A DNA stretch of 64,000 nucleotides. It comes from Pseudomonas sessilinigenes. Lineage in GTDB: Bacteria > Pseudomonadota > Gammaproteobacteria > Pseudomonadales > Pseudomonadaceae. The stretch spans positions 1,860,001 through 1,924,000 of the forward strand of contig NZ_CP027706.1 of NCBI RefSeq assembly GCF_003850565.1. The letters run 5' to 3'. Below are positions 45,435-53,494 of this stretch, piece after piece (the first letter of the stretch is position 1; each line of letters opens with the position of its first letter). The translations under genes and the position numbers were made by a program. The notes under the pieces were generated by a model. That model saw only the letters and a program-made list of their open reading frames with translations. It was not told the origin of the DNA and did not search any database.

Positions 45435-46379
45435 ATGAGCATAAATCTACCCCTGCCTTTGCTGGCCGAAATGGCCATTTTCGTCCGAGTGGTGGAGACC
45501 GGTAGCTTCTCCGAGGCCGCGCGCCAGCTGGGTTCTTCGCCTTCGGCGGTGAGCCGCAGCGTTTCGCGCCTGGAGAAGGCCCTGGCCACCCGCTTGCTGC
45601 AACGCACCACTCGCAAGCTGCGCTTGAGCGATGGTGGCGAGGAAGTGTTCAAGCGCTGCTGCGAGATGGTCAGCGCGGCGCGTTCGGTGATGGAGATCAG
45701 CGGCCAGTTCACCCACGAGGCCGAGGGCGTGGTGCGGGTCAGCGTGCCCAAGGCGGTGGGGCGTTTCGTGGTGCACCCGCACATGCCCGAGTTCCTGCGG
45801 CGTTACCCGAAGGTGGATGTGGAGTTACTGCACGAAGACCGGGACGTCGACCTGATCGACGATCATGTCGACCTGGCGATCCGCATCACCGACCGGCCGC
45901 CGCCTGGGTTGATCGGCCGCCAGTTGCTGCGCATCGATCATCTGCTGTGTGCCACGCCGCAGTACCTGGCGGAGCACGGCACGCCGGGCCATCCCCAGGA
46001 CCTGCGCCAGCACAGTTGCATCTACCTGGGCGAGACGCCCAGCGACGCGCGCTGGAAGTTCACCCAGGGCAGCAAGGCGGTCACCGTGGCGGTGCGTGGG
46101 CGCTACGCCGCCAACCACACCGGCGTACGCCTGGATGCGGTGCTGCAGCACCTGGGGATCGGCAGCCTGCCGTACTTCACTGCGCGCCATGCCCTGGAGC
46201 AGGGCTTGATCGTGCAGGTGCTGCCGGAGTGGACCTTCCTGGCCTCCTACCACGGCGGCGCCTGGCTGCTGCACTCGCCGACCCGCTACCTGCCGCCCAA
46301 GTTGCGGGTGTTCATCGATTACCTGGTGGAGTGCCTGGCCAAGGAACCGACCTTGGGCCGGCCGGGCAAGGCGCCCTAG
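45435..46379 (+). CDS. LysR-family transcriptional regulator
   Basis: A 314-residue LTTR with winged helix-turn-helix at residues about 10-68 (FSEAARQLGSSPSAVSRSVSRLE) and a periplasmic-binding-like effector domain. The DHVDLAIRITDRPPPGLIGRQL segment is typical of the CrgA/AaeR-like branch. ATG at 45435 is used; ATG at 45420 is possible. The gene is divergent from the AlaX-LysE operon, 89 bases away, and regulation of that operon is the simplest reading. Confidence 0.92.
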   Translation: MSINLPLPLLAEMAIFVRVVETGSFSEAARQLGSSPSAVSRSVSRLEKALATRLLQRTTRKLRLSDGGEEVFKRCCEMVSAARSVMEISGQFTHEAEGVVRVSVPKAVGRFVVHPHMPEFLRRYPKVDVELLHEDRDVDLIDDHVDLAIRITDRPPPGLIGRQLLRIDHLLCATPQYLAEHGTPGHPQDLRQHSCIYLGETPSDARWKFTQGSKAVTVAVRGRYAANHTGVRLDAVLQHLGIGSLPYFTARHALEQGLIVQVLPEWTFLASYHGGAWLLHSPTRYLPPKLRVFIDYLVECLAKEPTLGRPGKAP

Positions 46380-46401
46380 TCGCCGGCAAACGGCGCCCAT
46401 G

Positions 46402-46434
46402 AAAAAGGCCCGCCGGTGTAACCGTACGGGCCTT
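46402..46434 (-). terminator. Terminator of the PA2817-family gene
   Basis: AAGGCCCG at 46405-46412 pairs with CGGGCCTT at 46427-46434; on the minus strand it is followed by TTTTTC. It lies between convergent genes and may weakly serve the LysR gene too. Confidence 0.75.
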
Positions 46435-46454
46435 GGTGACGCCAGGCGTATCGA

Positions 46455-46862
46455 TCAGTGCTTGCTGTCCTGGTCGGAGAGCGCCAGCAGCTGTTTTTCC
46501 TGGTTCCAGTCGAAGGGCTCGTCGTTCTGCTCGGCCTCGTAGCGGCGCTCCTCGAGGGCCTGGTACAGGTCGATTTCCTCGTCGGGCATGTAGTGCAGGC
46601 AGTCGCCGGCGAAGTACCACAGCAGGTCGCGCGGCACCAGGTGGGCGATCTGTGGGTAGCGTTGCATGATCTGGCACAGCAGGTCCTGGCCCAGGTACTG
46701 GCTTTCGATCGGATCGATCGGCAGCGAGGCGCGCAGTTCATCGAAGCGCTCCAGGAACAGCGCGTGGCTTTCTTCGGGAACCTGTTCGGCTTCTCCCACG
46801 GCCACCAGGATGCTGCGCAGGTGGTCCAGCAGGACGAGATGGTCGGCGACGGTGTTGGACAT
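46455..46862 (-). CDS. PA2817-family protein
   Basis: A 135-residue acidic, mainly helical soluble protein of unknown function. It has no membrane segment or catalytic motif I can see; a tryptophan-rich core (YFAGDCLHYMPDEEIDLYQ) seems conserved in pseudomonads. ATG at 46862 fits a clean start; the frame is open to 46937. It lies 85 bases downstream of the fadE-type gene on the same strand, an arrangement I recall from P. aeruginosa. Confidence 0.7.
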   Translation of the reverse strand: MSNTVADHLVLLDHLRSILVAVGEAEQVPEESHALFLERFDELRASLPIDPIESQYLGQDLLCQIMQRYPQIAHLVPRDLLWYFAGDCLHYMPDEEIDLYQALEERRYEAEQNDEPFDWNQEKQLLALSDQDSKH

Positions 46863-46947
46863 GACAGGGTCCTCAAGAGCAAAACGGGCGCGGGAGTATA
46901 TAGCCCCCACGCCCGGTTTCATAATCGACCAGCCCAAGGGCGGTCGC

Positions 46948-49395
46948 CTAGCGGGTCTTGCCTTCGCTCAAGGTCAACTCTTGCTTGGCGAAATCATCCA
47001 CATCGATGACTTTGCGCCGCGCTGCTTCGGCCGCGTGCAGGCTTTGCGCCTCGGCTGCCTGCAGGACACCGGCCTCCAGCGCGGTGTCGATGACCGATTC
47101 GCCGGCCGCGGGCTTGAACTGGCCGCTTTTCAACGCCTCGTGCAGGCGCTTGTATTGTGGATGGGCGGCGCTGATCAGTTCGCAGGCATGCTGCAGGGCA
47201 CCCACCGGATCGTCCGCCGCTTGCGGGCGGTAGCAACCTTCGAGCACGGCTTCCAGGGCCGGGTCACCCTTGGCCCGGCCGATGATCGCCGCCACTTCGG
47301 CGTCCAGTCGATCCGAGGGGCCGGTATGGCGCCGGCCGAAGGGAAACACCAGGACCCGCAGCAGGCAGCCGAAGGTGCGGCTGGGGAAGTTGCGCAGCAG
47401 TTCGTCCAGGGCCCGTTCCGAGTGACCGAGGCTTTCTTCCATGGCCCAGGCCAGCAGCGGTTGCAGGTACTCCGGCGAGTCCAGGTCGTGGTAGCGCTTG
47501 AGCGCCGCCGAGCCCAGGTACAGGTGGCTGAGCACATCGCCCAGGCGTGCGGACAGGCGCTCGCGGCGCTTGAGTTCGCCACCCAGGAGCATCATCGACA
47601 GGTCGGCGAGCAGGGCGAAGGCTGCGGCCTGGCGGTTCAAGGCGCGGAAGTAGCCCTGGCTGAGGCTGTCCCCCGGGGCTTTTTCGAAGCGACCCAGGCC
47701 CAGGTTCAGCACCAGGGTGCTGGCGGCGTTGCTCACGGCGAAGCCGATGTGCTTGAGCAGCAGGGCATCGAACTCCCTCAGGGCCTGGTCATGGTCTTCG
47801 CGCCCGGCCAGGGCCATTTCCTTGAGCACGAAGGGATGGCAGCGGATCGCCCCCTGGCCGAAGATCATCAGGTTGCGCGACAGGATGTTGGCGCCTTCCA
47901 CGGTGATGAAGATCGGCGCGCCCTGCCAGTTGCGGCCCAGGTAGTTGTTGGGCCCCATGATGATGCCCTTGCCGCCGTGCACATCCATGGCGTGGCCGAT
48001 GCATTCGCGGCCGCGCTCGGTGAGGTGGTACTTGAGGATCGCCGACAGCACCGAGGGTTTTTCCCCCAGGTCCACGGCGTTGGCGGTGAGCATGCGCGCG
48101 CTGTCCATCAGCCAGGCATTGCCGCCGATGCGCGCCAGGGCTTCCTGGATGCCTTCGAAGGCCGCCAGCGGCACGTTGAACTGCTCACGTACCTGGGCGT
48201 ACTGGCCGGTGACCAGGCTGGTGAACTTGGCGGCACCGGTGCCCACTGCCGGGAGCGAGATGGAGCGTCCCACCGACAGGCAGTTCATCAGCATCATCCA
48301 GCCCTTGCCGAGCATGTCCTGGCCGCCGATAAGGAAGTCCAGGGGGATGAACACGTCCTTGCCGGAGTTGGGGCCATTCATGAAGGCGGCGCCCAGGGGC
48401 AGGTGGCGGCGGCCGATTTCCACCCCGGGGGTGTCGGTGGGGATCAAGGCCAGGCTGATGCCCAGGTCTTCCTCTTCGCCCAGCAGGTGGTCCGGGTCAT
48501 GGGCCTTGAAGGCCAGGCCCAGCAGGGTCGCTACCGGGCCCAGGGTGATGTAGCGCTTTTCCCAGTTCAGGCGCAGGCCGAGGGTTTCCTCGCCTTGCCA
48601 CTGGCCCTTGCAGATGATGCCGGTGTCCGGCATGGCCCCGGCGTCGGAGCCGGCCAGGGGGCCGGTCAGGGCAAAGCAGGGAATATCGTCGCCCCGGGCC
48701 AGGCGCGGCAGGTAGTGGTTGCGCTGTTCGTCGGTGCCGTAGTGCAGCAGCAGTTCGGCCGGGCCCAGGGAATTGGGAACCATGACCGTGGAGGCCAGGT
48801 CGCCGCTGCGGGTCGCCAGCTTCATCGCCACCTGGGAGTGGGCATAGGCCGAGAAGCCCTTGCCGCCGTACTCCTTGGGAATGATCAGGGCGAAGAAACC
48901 ATGTTCCTTGATATGCGCCCAGGCCTCGGCAGGCAGGTCCATCTGCTGGCCGATCTGCCAGTCGCTGACCATGGCGCAGAGTTCTTCGGTGGGACCGTCG
49001 ATGAAGGCTTGTTCTTCCTCGGTGAGCTGGGCCTTGGGATAGGCCAGCAGGGTGTTCCAGTCAGGACGCCCGCTGAACAACTCGCCATCCCACCACACGG
49101 TGCCGGCGTCGATGGCGTCGCGCTCGGTTTGCGACATCGGTGGCAAGACTTTCTGGAACCAGTTGAACAGCGGGGCGCTGAAATGCTTGCGCCGCAGGTC
49201 CGGCAGCAACAGGGGCGCGGCCACTGCCGCCAGGACGACCCAGAACACCAGCAGCAACCAGCCGGGAGCGTGGCTGAAGATGCCCATGGCCAGCAGGTAG
49301 ACAGCGACTGCGCCCAGGGCGGGCAACGGAGCGGTGCGGCGATGTGCCAGGTAGGCGACGCCAGCCAGCAGAACCAGTATCCACAACAACAGCAT
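46948..49395 (-). CDS. fadE: Acyl-CoA dehydrogenase, FadE type
   Basis: An 815-residue enzyme for the first step of beta-oxidation, oxidising acyl-CoA to trans-2-enoyl-CoA. Two membrane helices at residues 1-60 anchor it, as in E. coli FadE. The acyl-CoA dehydrogenase core includes ALTGPLAGSDAGAMPD (flavin/substrate loop) and the DVHGGKGI and TVEGANILSRNL segments, and a C-terminal DUF1974 domain follows. ATG at 49395 has GGAGG upstream; the reading frame is open to 50259, but that part lies opposite another gene and shows no similarity. Length matches FadE. Confidence 0.95.
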   Translation of the reverse strand: MLLLWILVLLAGVAYLAHRRTAPLPALGAVAVYLLAMGIFSHAPGWLLLVFWVVLAAVAAPLLLPDLRRKHFSAPLFNWFQKVLPPMSQTERDAIDAGTVWWDGELFSGRPDWNTLLAYPKAQLTEEEQAFIDGPTEELCAMVSDWQIGQQMDLPAEAWAHIKEHGFFALIIPKEYGGKGFSAYAHSQVAMKLATRSGDLASTVMVPNSLGPAELLLHYGTDEQRNHYLPRLARGDDIPCFALTGPLAGSDAGAMPDTGIICKGQWQGEETLGLRLNWEKRYITLGPVATLLGLAFKAHDPDHLLGEEEDLGISLALIPTDTPGVEIGRRHLPLGAAFMNGPNSGKDVFIPLDFLIGGQDMLGKGWMMLMNCLSVGRSISLPAVGTGAAKFTSLVTGQYAQVREQFNVPLAAFEGIQEALARIGGNAWLMDSARMLTANAVDLGEKPSVLSAILKYHLTERGRECIGHAMDVHGGKGIIMGPNNYLGRNWQGAPIFITVEGANILSRNLMIFGQGAIRCHPFVLKEMALAGREDHDQALREFDALLLKHIGFAVSNAASTLVLNLGLGRFEKAPGDSLSQGYFRALNRQAAAFALLADLSMMLLGGELKRRERLSARLGDVLSHLYLGSAALKRYHDLDSPEYLQPLLAWAMEESLGHSERALDELLRNFPSRTFGCLLRVLVFPFGRRHTGPSDRLDAEVAAIIGRAKGDPALEAVLEGCYRPQAADDPVGALQHACELISAAHPQYKRLHEALKSGQFKPAAGESVIDTALEAGVLQAAEAQSLHAAEAARRKVIDVDDFAKQELTLSEGKTR

Positions 49396-49620
49396 ATTCA
49401 ATCCTCCATGAGGCCAGGGGGCCGAAGCACCCTCAGAGCTTAGTCGGCGTGCGACCAAGCGGGTGCCCGGGGCGGTGCGGGACAGGCAGGCCCTGGCCGG
49501 TGAACGTCGGCTGCCCGTTTCGTCCGGCTGGGTGAAGCAGGCCATGATCTTTGGCTGAAACGTCGTTATCTCTGTGCTGGATGCCTCTATAGACTCAGGG
49601 TTCACCTGGAGGTTATGCCC

Positions 49621-50280
49621 ATGCACGAGTACCTGCGTCCCAGCCGCTTCATCGATAGTGACCACCCGGCGGTAGTGGAGTTCGCCGAATCTCATCGCGG
49701 CACCCGAGGCGACCCCAGGGAGCAAGCGGTGAGCCTCTACTACGCGGTACGCGAGGCCGTGCGCTACAACCCCTACACTTTCAGCCTCGACCCCGGGAGC
49801 CTGCGCGGCAGCCACGCCCTGGCCACGGGCGAGAGCTATTGCGTGCCCAAGGCGACCTTGCTGGCCGGTTGTGCACGGCATTGCGGGATTCCTGCCCGGA
49901 TAGGCCTGGCGGACGTGCGCAACCATCTCTCGACCCCGCGCTTGCTGGAATTGTTGCGCAGCGACGTGTTCGCCATGCACGGCTATACCGAGCTGTACCT
50001 GGACGGGCGTTGGGTCAAGGCCACGCCGGCGTTCAACCAGGACCTGTGCGAGCTGTTCGATGTGGCGCCGCTGGAGTTCGACGGCGTGCATGACAGCGTC
50101 TTCCATCCCTTCAATCGCCAGGGCGAGCAGTTGATGGAATACCTGGTGGACCATGGGCAGTTTGCCGATGTCCCGGAGCACTTCTTTTTCGACCACCTGA
50201 AAAAATGCTATCCGCATCTGATCGGCCAGCCGCAATTCACAGGACTTGGGGATATGCACAGCGATTTGAGTCGCGGCTGA
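49621..50280 (+). CDS. Transglutaminase-like domain protein
   Basis: A 219-residue protein with a transglutaminase/protease-like fold: Cys in GESYCVPKATLLAG, His in AMHGYTELYLDGRW and a following acidic or Asn residue. Such bacterial proteins are probably peptidases or amidases rather than cross-linkers. No signal peptide is visible. GGAGG lies 8 bases before the ATG at 49621; ATG at 49615 is too close. It is divergent from fadE across 225 bases. Confidence 0.82.
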   Translation: MHEYLRPSRFIDSDHPAVVEFAESHRGTRGDPREQAVSLYYAVREAVRYNPYTFSLDPGSLRGSHALATGESYCVPKATLLAGCARHCGIPARIGLADVRNHLSTPRLLELLRSDVFAMHGYTELYLDGRWVKATPAFNQDLCELFDVAPLEFDGVHDSVFHPFNRQGEQLMEYLVDHGQFADVPEHFFFDHLKKCYPHLIGQPQFTGLGDMHSDLSRG

Positions 50281-50322
50281 TCAGGCGTAGACTGCCCCGG
50301 CATTCATTACCGAGGGATGGTC

Positions 50323-50946
50323 ATGCTGAAGATCTGGGGACGCAAGAATTCATCGAATGTCAGGAAAGCGCTGTGGTGCGCCGAGGAATTGGGGCTGGCC
50401 TATGAGTCCCTGGATGCCGGTGGCGCCTTCGGTGTGGTGGACACCCCCGAGTACCGGGCGCTGAACCCCAACGGGCGGATCCCGATGATCGAGGACGAAG
50501 GCTTCGTGCTCTGGGAATCCAACACCATCGTGCGCTATTTACTGGCTCGGCATGCCGCCGGCACGCCCTGGTATCCGGCCGACGTGCAGGCACGGGCCAG
50601 TGCCGAGAAGTGGATGGATTGGAACACCTCGACCTTCGCCGATGTGTTCCGTCCCCTGTTCTGGGGGGTATTGCGCACCCCGTCGGAACAACAGGATTGG
50701 GTGAAGATCAATGCGGCCAGGGACACCTGTGCCGACTTGCTGGGGCGGGTCGACCAGGCGCTGGCCGGGCAACCCTACCTCTCCGGCCAGCAGATCGGCA
50801 TGGGCGACATTCCCTTGGGCAGTTTCATTTATGCCTGGTTCGAGATGCCGATCGAGCGGCCATCGATGCCCCATCTGGAAGCCTGGTACCAGCGCCTGCA
50901 GCAGCGCCCGGCCTATCGTCGGGCGGTGATGACCGCGTTGACTTAA
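50323..50946 (+). CDS. Glutathione S-transferase, GstB type
   Basis: A 207-residue GST. The opening MLKIWGRKNSSNVRKALWC closely follows E. coli GstB, including the Asn-rich active-site loop. NPNGRIPMI holds the cis-proline and WESNTIVRYL the glutathione-binding Glu-Ser pair. The C-domain is helical. GAGGG stands 6 bases before the ATG at 50323. It follows the transglutaminase-like gene by 42 bases and may share its transcript. Confidence 0.9.
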   Translation: MLKIWGRKNSSNVRKALWCAEELGLAYESLDAGGAFGVVDTPEYRALNPNGRIPMIEDEGFVLWESNTIVRYLLARHAAGTPWYPADVQARASAEKWMDWNTSTFADVFRPLFWGVLRTPSEQQDWVKINAARDTCADLLGRVDQALAGQPYLSGQQIGMGDIPLGSFIYAWFEMPIERPSMPHLEAWYQRLQQRPAYRRAVMTALT

Positions 50947-51078
50947 TACCCACTATTGATAGACATGACTGTACTTGCAGGGCGTCGGCACGCAACATGG
51001 CGAGCGTCCGGCGTCGTTGCAATCTGGCCGGGCCGCCCTTAACTATAAAACTCCCTCTTCTTGGTGCATGAATCCGAT

Positions 51079-52011
51079 ATGAGTTCCGCTCTGTCCATCC
51101 GGCAGCTAACCAAAACCTACGGCAACGGTTTCCAGGCCCTGAGTGGTATCGATCTGGATGTCGCCGAGGGTGACTTCTTTGCCCTGCTCGGTCCCAACGG
51201 GGCCGGTAAATCCACCACTATCGGCATTCTCTCGACCCTGGTGAACAAGACCAGCGGAACGGTGAATGTCTTCGGCCATGACCTGGATCGCCAGCCGGCG
51301 GCGCTCAAGCGCAGCATTGGCGTGGTGCCGCAGGAATTCAACTTCAACCAGTTCGAAAAGACCTTCGACATCGTCGTGACCCAGGCCGGCTATTACGGTA
51401 TTCCGGCGAAGATCGCCAGGGAGCGGGCCGAGCAATACCTGACCCAGCTCGGCCTGTGGGACAAGCGCGACATGCCTTCGCGCTCCTTGTCCGGTGGCAT
51501 GAAGCGCCGGTTGATGATCGCCCGGGCCCTGGTCCATGAACCGCGCCTGTTGATCCTCGATGAACCCACTGCCGGGGTGGATATCGAGCTGCGCCGTTCG
51601 ATGTGGAGCTTCCTCACCGAGCTCAACCAGAAGGGCATCACCATCATCCTCACCACTCACTACCTGGAAGAGGCCGAGCAGTTGTGCCGCAACATCGGCA
51701 TCATCGACCACGGCACCATCGTCGAGAACACCAGCATGCGCCAGTTGCTCGGCCAACTGCATGTGGAGACCTTCCTGCTCGACCTCAAGCATGACCTGTC
51801 CGTCGCACCCTCGTTGGTCGGTTATCCGGCCCGACTGGTGGATAGCCATACCCTGGAGGTCCAGGTGGACAAAGCCGCAGGGATCACCGCGCTGTTCGGC
51901 CAATTGGCGCTGCAAAACATCGAAGTGCTGAGCCTGCGTAACAAGACCAACCGACTTGAGGAACTGTTCGTGTCCCTGGTGGAGAAGAATCTGTCGAAGG
52001 TGGCGGTATGA
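51079..52011 (+). CDS. ABC transporter ATP-binding protein, YadG type
   Basis: A 310-residue ATPase with Walker A GPNGAGKST, Q-loop VVPQEFNFNQFE, signature LSGGMKRR, Walker B LLILDEPTAG and His switch TTHYLEE. The C-terminal extension is of the ABC-2/DrrA type, used for export of lipids, drugs or polysaccharide. ATG at 51079 is used; 51061 is a possible earlier start. The permease follows with overlapping codons. Confidence 0.93.
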   Translation: MSSALSIRQLTKTYGNGFQALSGIDLDVAEGDFFALLGPNGAGKSTTIGILSTLVNKTSGTVNVFGHDLDRQPAALKRSIGVVPQEFNFNQFEKTFDIVVTQAGYYGIPAKIARERAEQYLTQLGLWDKRDMPSRSLSGGMKRRLMIARALVHEPRLLILDEPTAGVDIELRRSMWSFLTELNQKGITIILTTHYLEEAEQLCRNIGIIDHGTIVENTSMRQLLGQLHVETFLLDLKHDLSVAPSLVGYPARLVDSHTLEVQVDKAAGITALFGQLALQNIEVLSLRNKTNRLEELFVSLVEKNLSKVAV

Positions 52012-52787
52012 GTTCAGAGTTCCAAGCCAACCTGGTGGCGCTCAATACCATCGTCTACCGCGAGGTCAAGCGCTTTACCCGGATCTGGCCGCAGACCCTG
52101 CTGCCGCCAGCCATCACCATGGTCCTGTACTTCGTCATCTTCGGTAACCTCATTGGCCGGCAAATCGGTGACATGGGTGGCTTCACCTACATGGAGTACA
52201 TCGTGCCGGGGCTGATCATGATGTCGGTGATCACCAACTCCTACGGCAATGTGGTGTCGAGCTTCTTCGGCAGCAAGTTCCAGCGCTCCATCGAGGAACT
52301 GATGGTGTCGCCGGTGTCGCCCCACACTATTCTGGTCGGCTACACCCTCGGTGGGGTGCTGCGTGGGCTGGCGGTGGGAGTGATCGTGACGCTGCTGTCG
52401 CTGTTCTTCACCAAGCTGCAGGTGCATCACCTGGGCATCACTGTGCTGGTGGTGGTGCTGACGGCGACGATCTTCTCGCTGTTGGGCTTCATCAACGCGG
52501 TGTTCGCACGCAACTTCGACGATATCTCGATTATTCCGACGTTCGTCCTGACACCACTGACCTACCTGGGCGGGGTGTTCTACTCGATCAACCTGCTGCC
52601 GCCGTTCTGGCAGACCGTGTCCCTGGCCAACCCGGTGTTGCACATGGTCAACTCGTTCCGCTACGGCATCCTCGGGGTATCGGATATCAGTATCGGCACC
52701 GCGATCACGTTCATGCTGGTGGCCACGGCGGTGCTTTATATCGGTTGTGCCCGGTTGCTGGTCAGCGGGCGCGGCATGCGCCAGTAA
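52008..52787 (+). CDS. ABC-2 type permease, YadH type
   Basis: A 259-residue membrane protein with six helices and the ABC-2 motif region (YGNVVSSFFGSKFQRSIEELMVSPVS as an example is longer; the core is RSIEELMVSPVS). It pairs with the preceding ATPase, overlapping it by ATGA. No third component is present. The E. coli YadGH pair is the closest well-known relative; substrate unknown. Confidence 0.92.
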   Translation: MSSEFQANLVALNTIVYREVKRFTRIWPQTLLPPAITMVLYFVIFGNLIGRQIGDMGGFTYMEYIVPGLIMMSVITNSYGNVVSSFFGSKFQRSIEELMVSPVSPHTILVGYTLGGVLRGLAVGVIVTLLSLFFTKLQVHHLGITVLVVVLTATIFSLLGFINAVFARNFDDISIIPTFVLTPLTYLGGVFYSINLLPPFWQTVSLANPVLHMVNSFRYGILGVSDISIGTAITFMLVATAVLYIGCARLLVSGRGMRQ

Positions 52788-52807
52788 GCAGCACTGTCGG
52801 CAATGAA

Positions 52808-52831
52808 AACGGCCTCCCTCGGGAGGCCGTT
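52808..52831. terminator. Hairpin between convergent genes
   Basis: AACGGCCTCCC at 52808-52818 faces GGGAGGCCGTT ending at 52831. The stem is GC-rich with A residues before and a short T-containing tail after. It ends the ABC genes and the DUF2062 gene. Confidence 0.7.
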
Positions 52832-52838
52832 GTCGTTT

Positions 52839-53354
52839 CTAGCGCCTCTGCAACTTGCGCCGTCGCCATTGGCGGGCGACCCACCAACGCCAATAGAGCA
52901 TGGTCAGGCAATAGGCCAGGGCCCCCAGTACCAGGCCGGCCACCACCGAACCCAGGAGGAAGGGTTGCCACAGGGTGGACAACTGGCCGCTGATCCACTC
53001 CCAGGTAAGGCTGTCGGGCAGGGTGCGTGGCGGTACGTTCATCAGCCAGGCTCCTAGCTGATAGGTGCAGAAGAACACCGGCGGCATGGTGATCGGGTTG
53101 GTCAGCCACACCAGGCTGACGCTGATGGGCATATTGCCCCGCAGCCAGATGGCCAGCACTGCGGCGAGAAGCATCTGCATCGGGATCGGGATGAAGGCGG
53201 CGAACAGGCCCACGGCCATGGCCCGGGCCACCGAGTGCCGGTTGAGGTGCCAGAGGTTGGCGTCATGCAGCAGGGTACCGAGAAAGCGTAAGGACTTGTG
53301 TTCGCGGATGCTGCTGGGATCTGGCATGTAGCGTCGGAATAAGCGCCGGGGCAT
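52839..53354 (-). CDS. DUF2062 family membrane protein
   Basis: A 171-residue protein with two or three membrane helices and a basic C-terminus (RRRKLQRR). The family hallmark is the central AVGLFAAFIPIPMQMLLA and WLTNPITMPPVF pattern. Function is unknown. GAGAAG precedes the ATG at 53354. It is divergent from comEC. Confidence 0.87.
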   Translation of the reverse strand: MPRRLFRRYMPDPSSIREHKSLRFLGTLLHDANLWHLNRHSVARAMAVGLFAAFIPIPMQMLLAAVLAIWLRGNMPISVSLVWLTNPITMPPVFFCTYQLGAWLMNVPPRTLPDSLTWEWISGQLSTLWQPFLLGSVVAGLVLGALAYCLTMLYWRWWVARQWRRRKLQRR

Positions 53355-53494
53355 AAGGCTTCTCGGTCGGGTCAAGCGGCAATTATGACCGGATTGTAAC
53401 TAGGGCAAATTCAGACATTGTGACAAATGATAAAGCCGCCTCCCGACATTCTTGGCTAATCCCAGGGTAGGGATTGTCATGGATGGAGTGGCGA

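Noticed and set aside
46666..49443. Open frame of about 925 codons opposite fadE
   Set aside because: Shadow of high-GC codon use; low-complexity composition rich in Gly, His, Gln and Ala without any motif.
49396..50259. Upstream extension of the fadE frame by about 290 codons
   Set aside because: It lies opposite the transglutaminase-like gene, has no similarity, and a GGAGG-preceded ATG at 49395 gives the normal FadE length.
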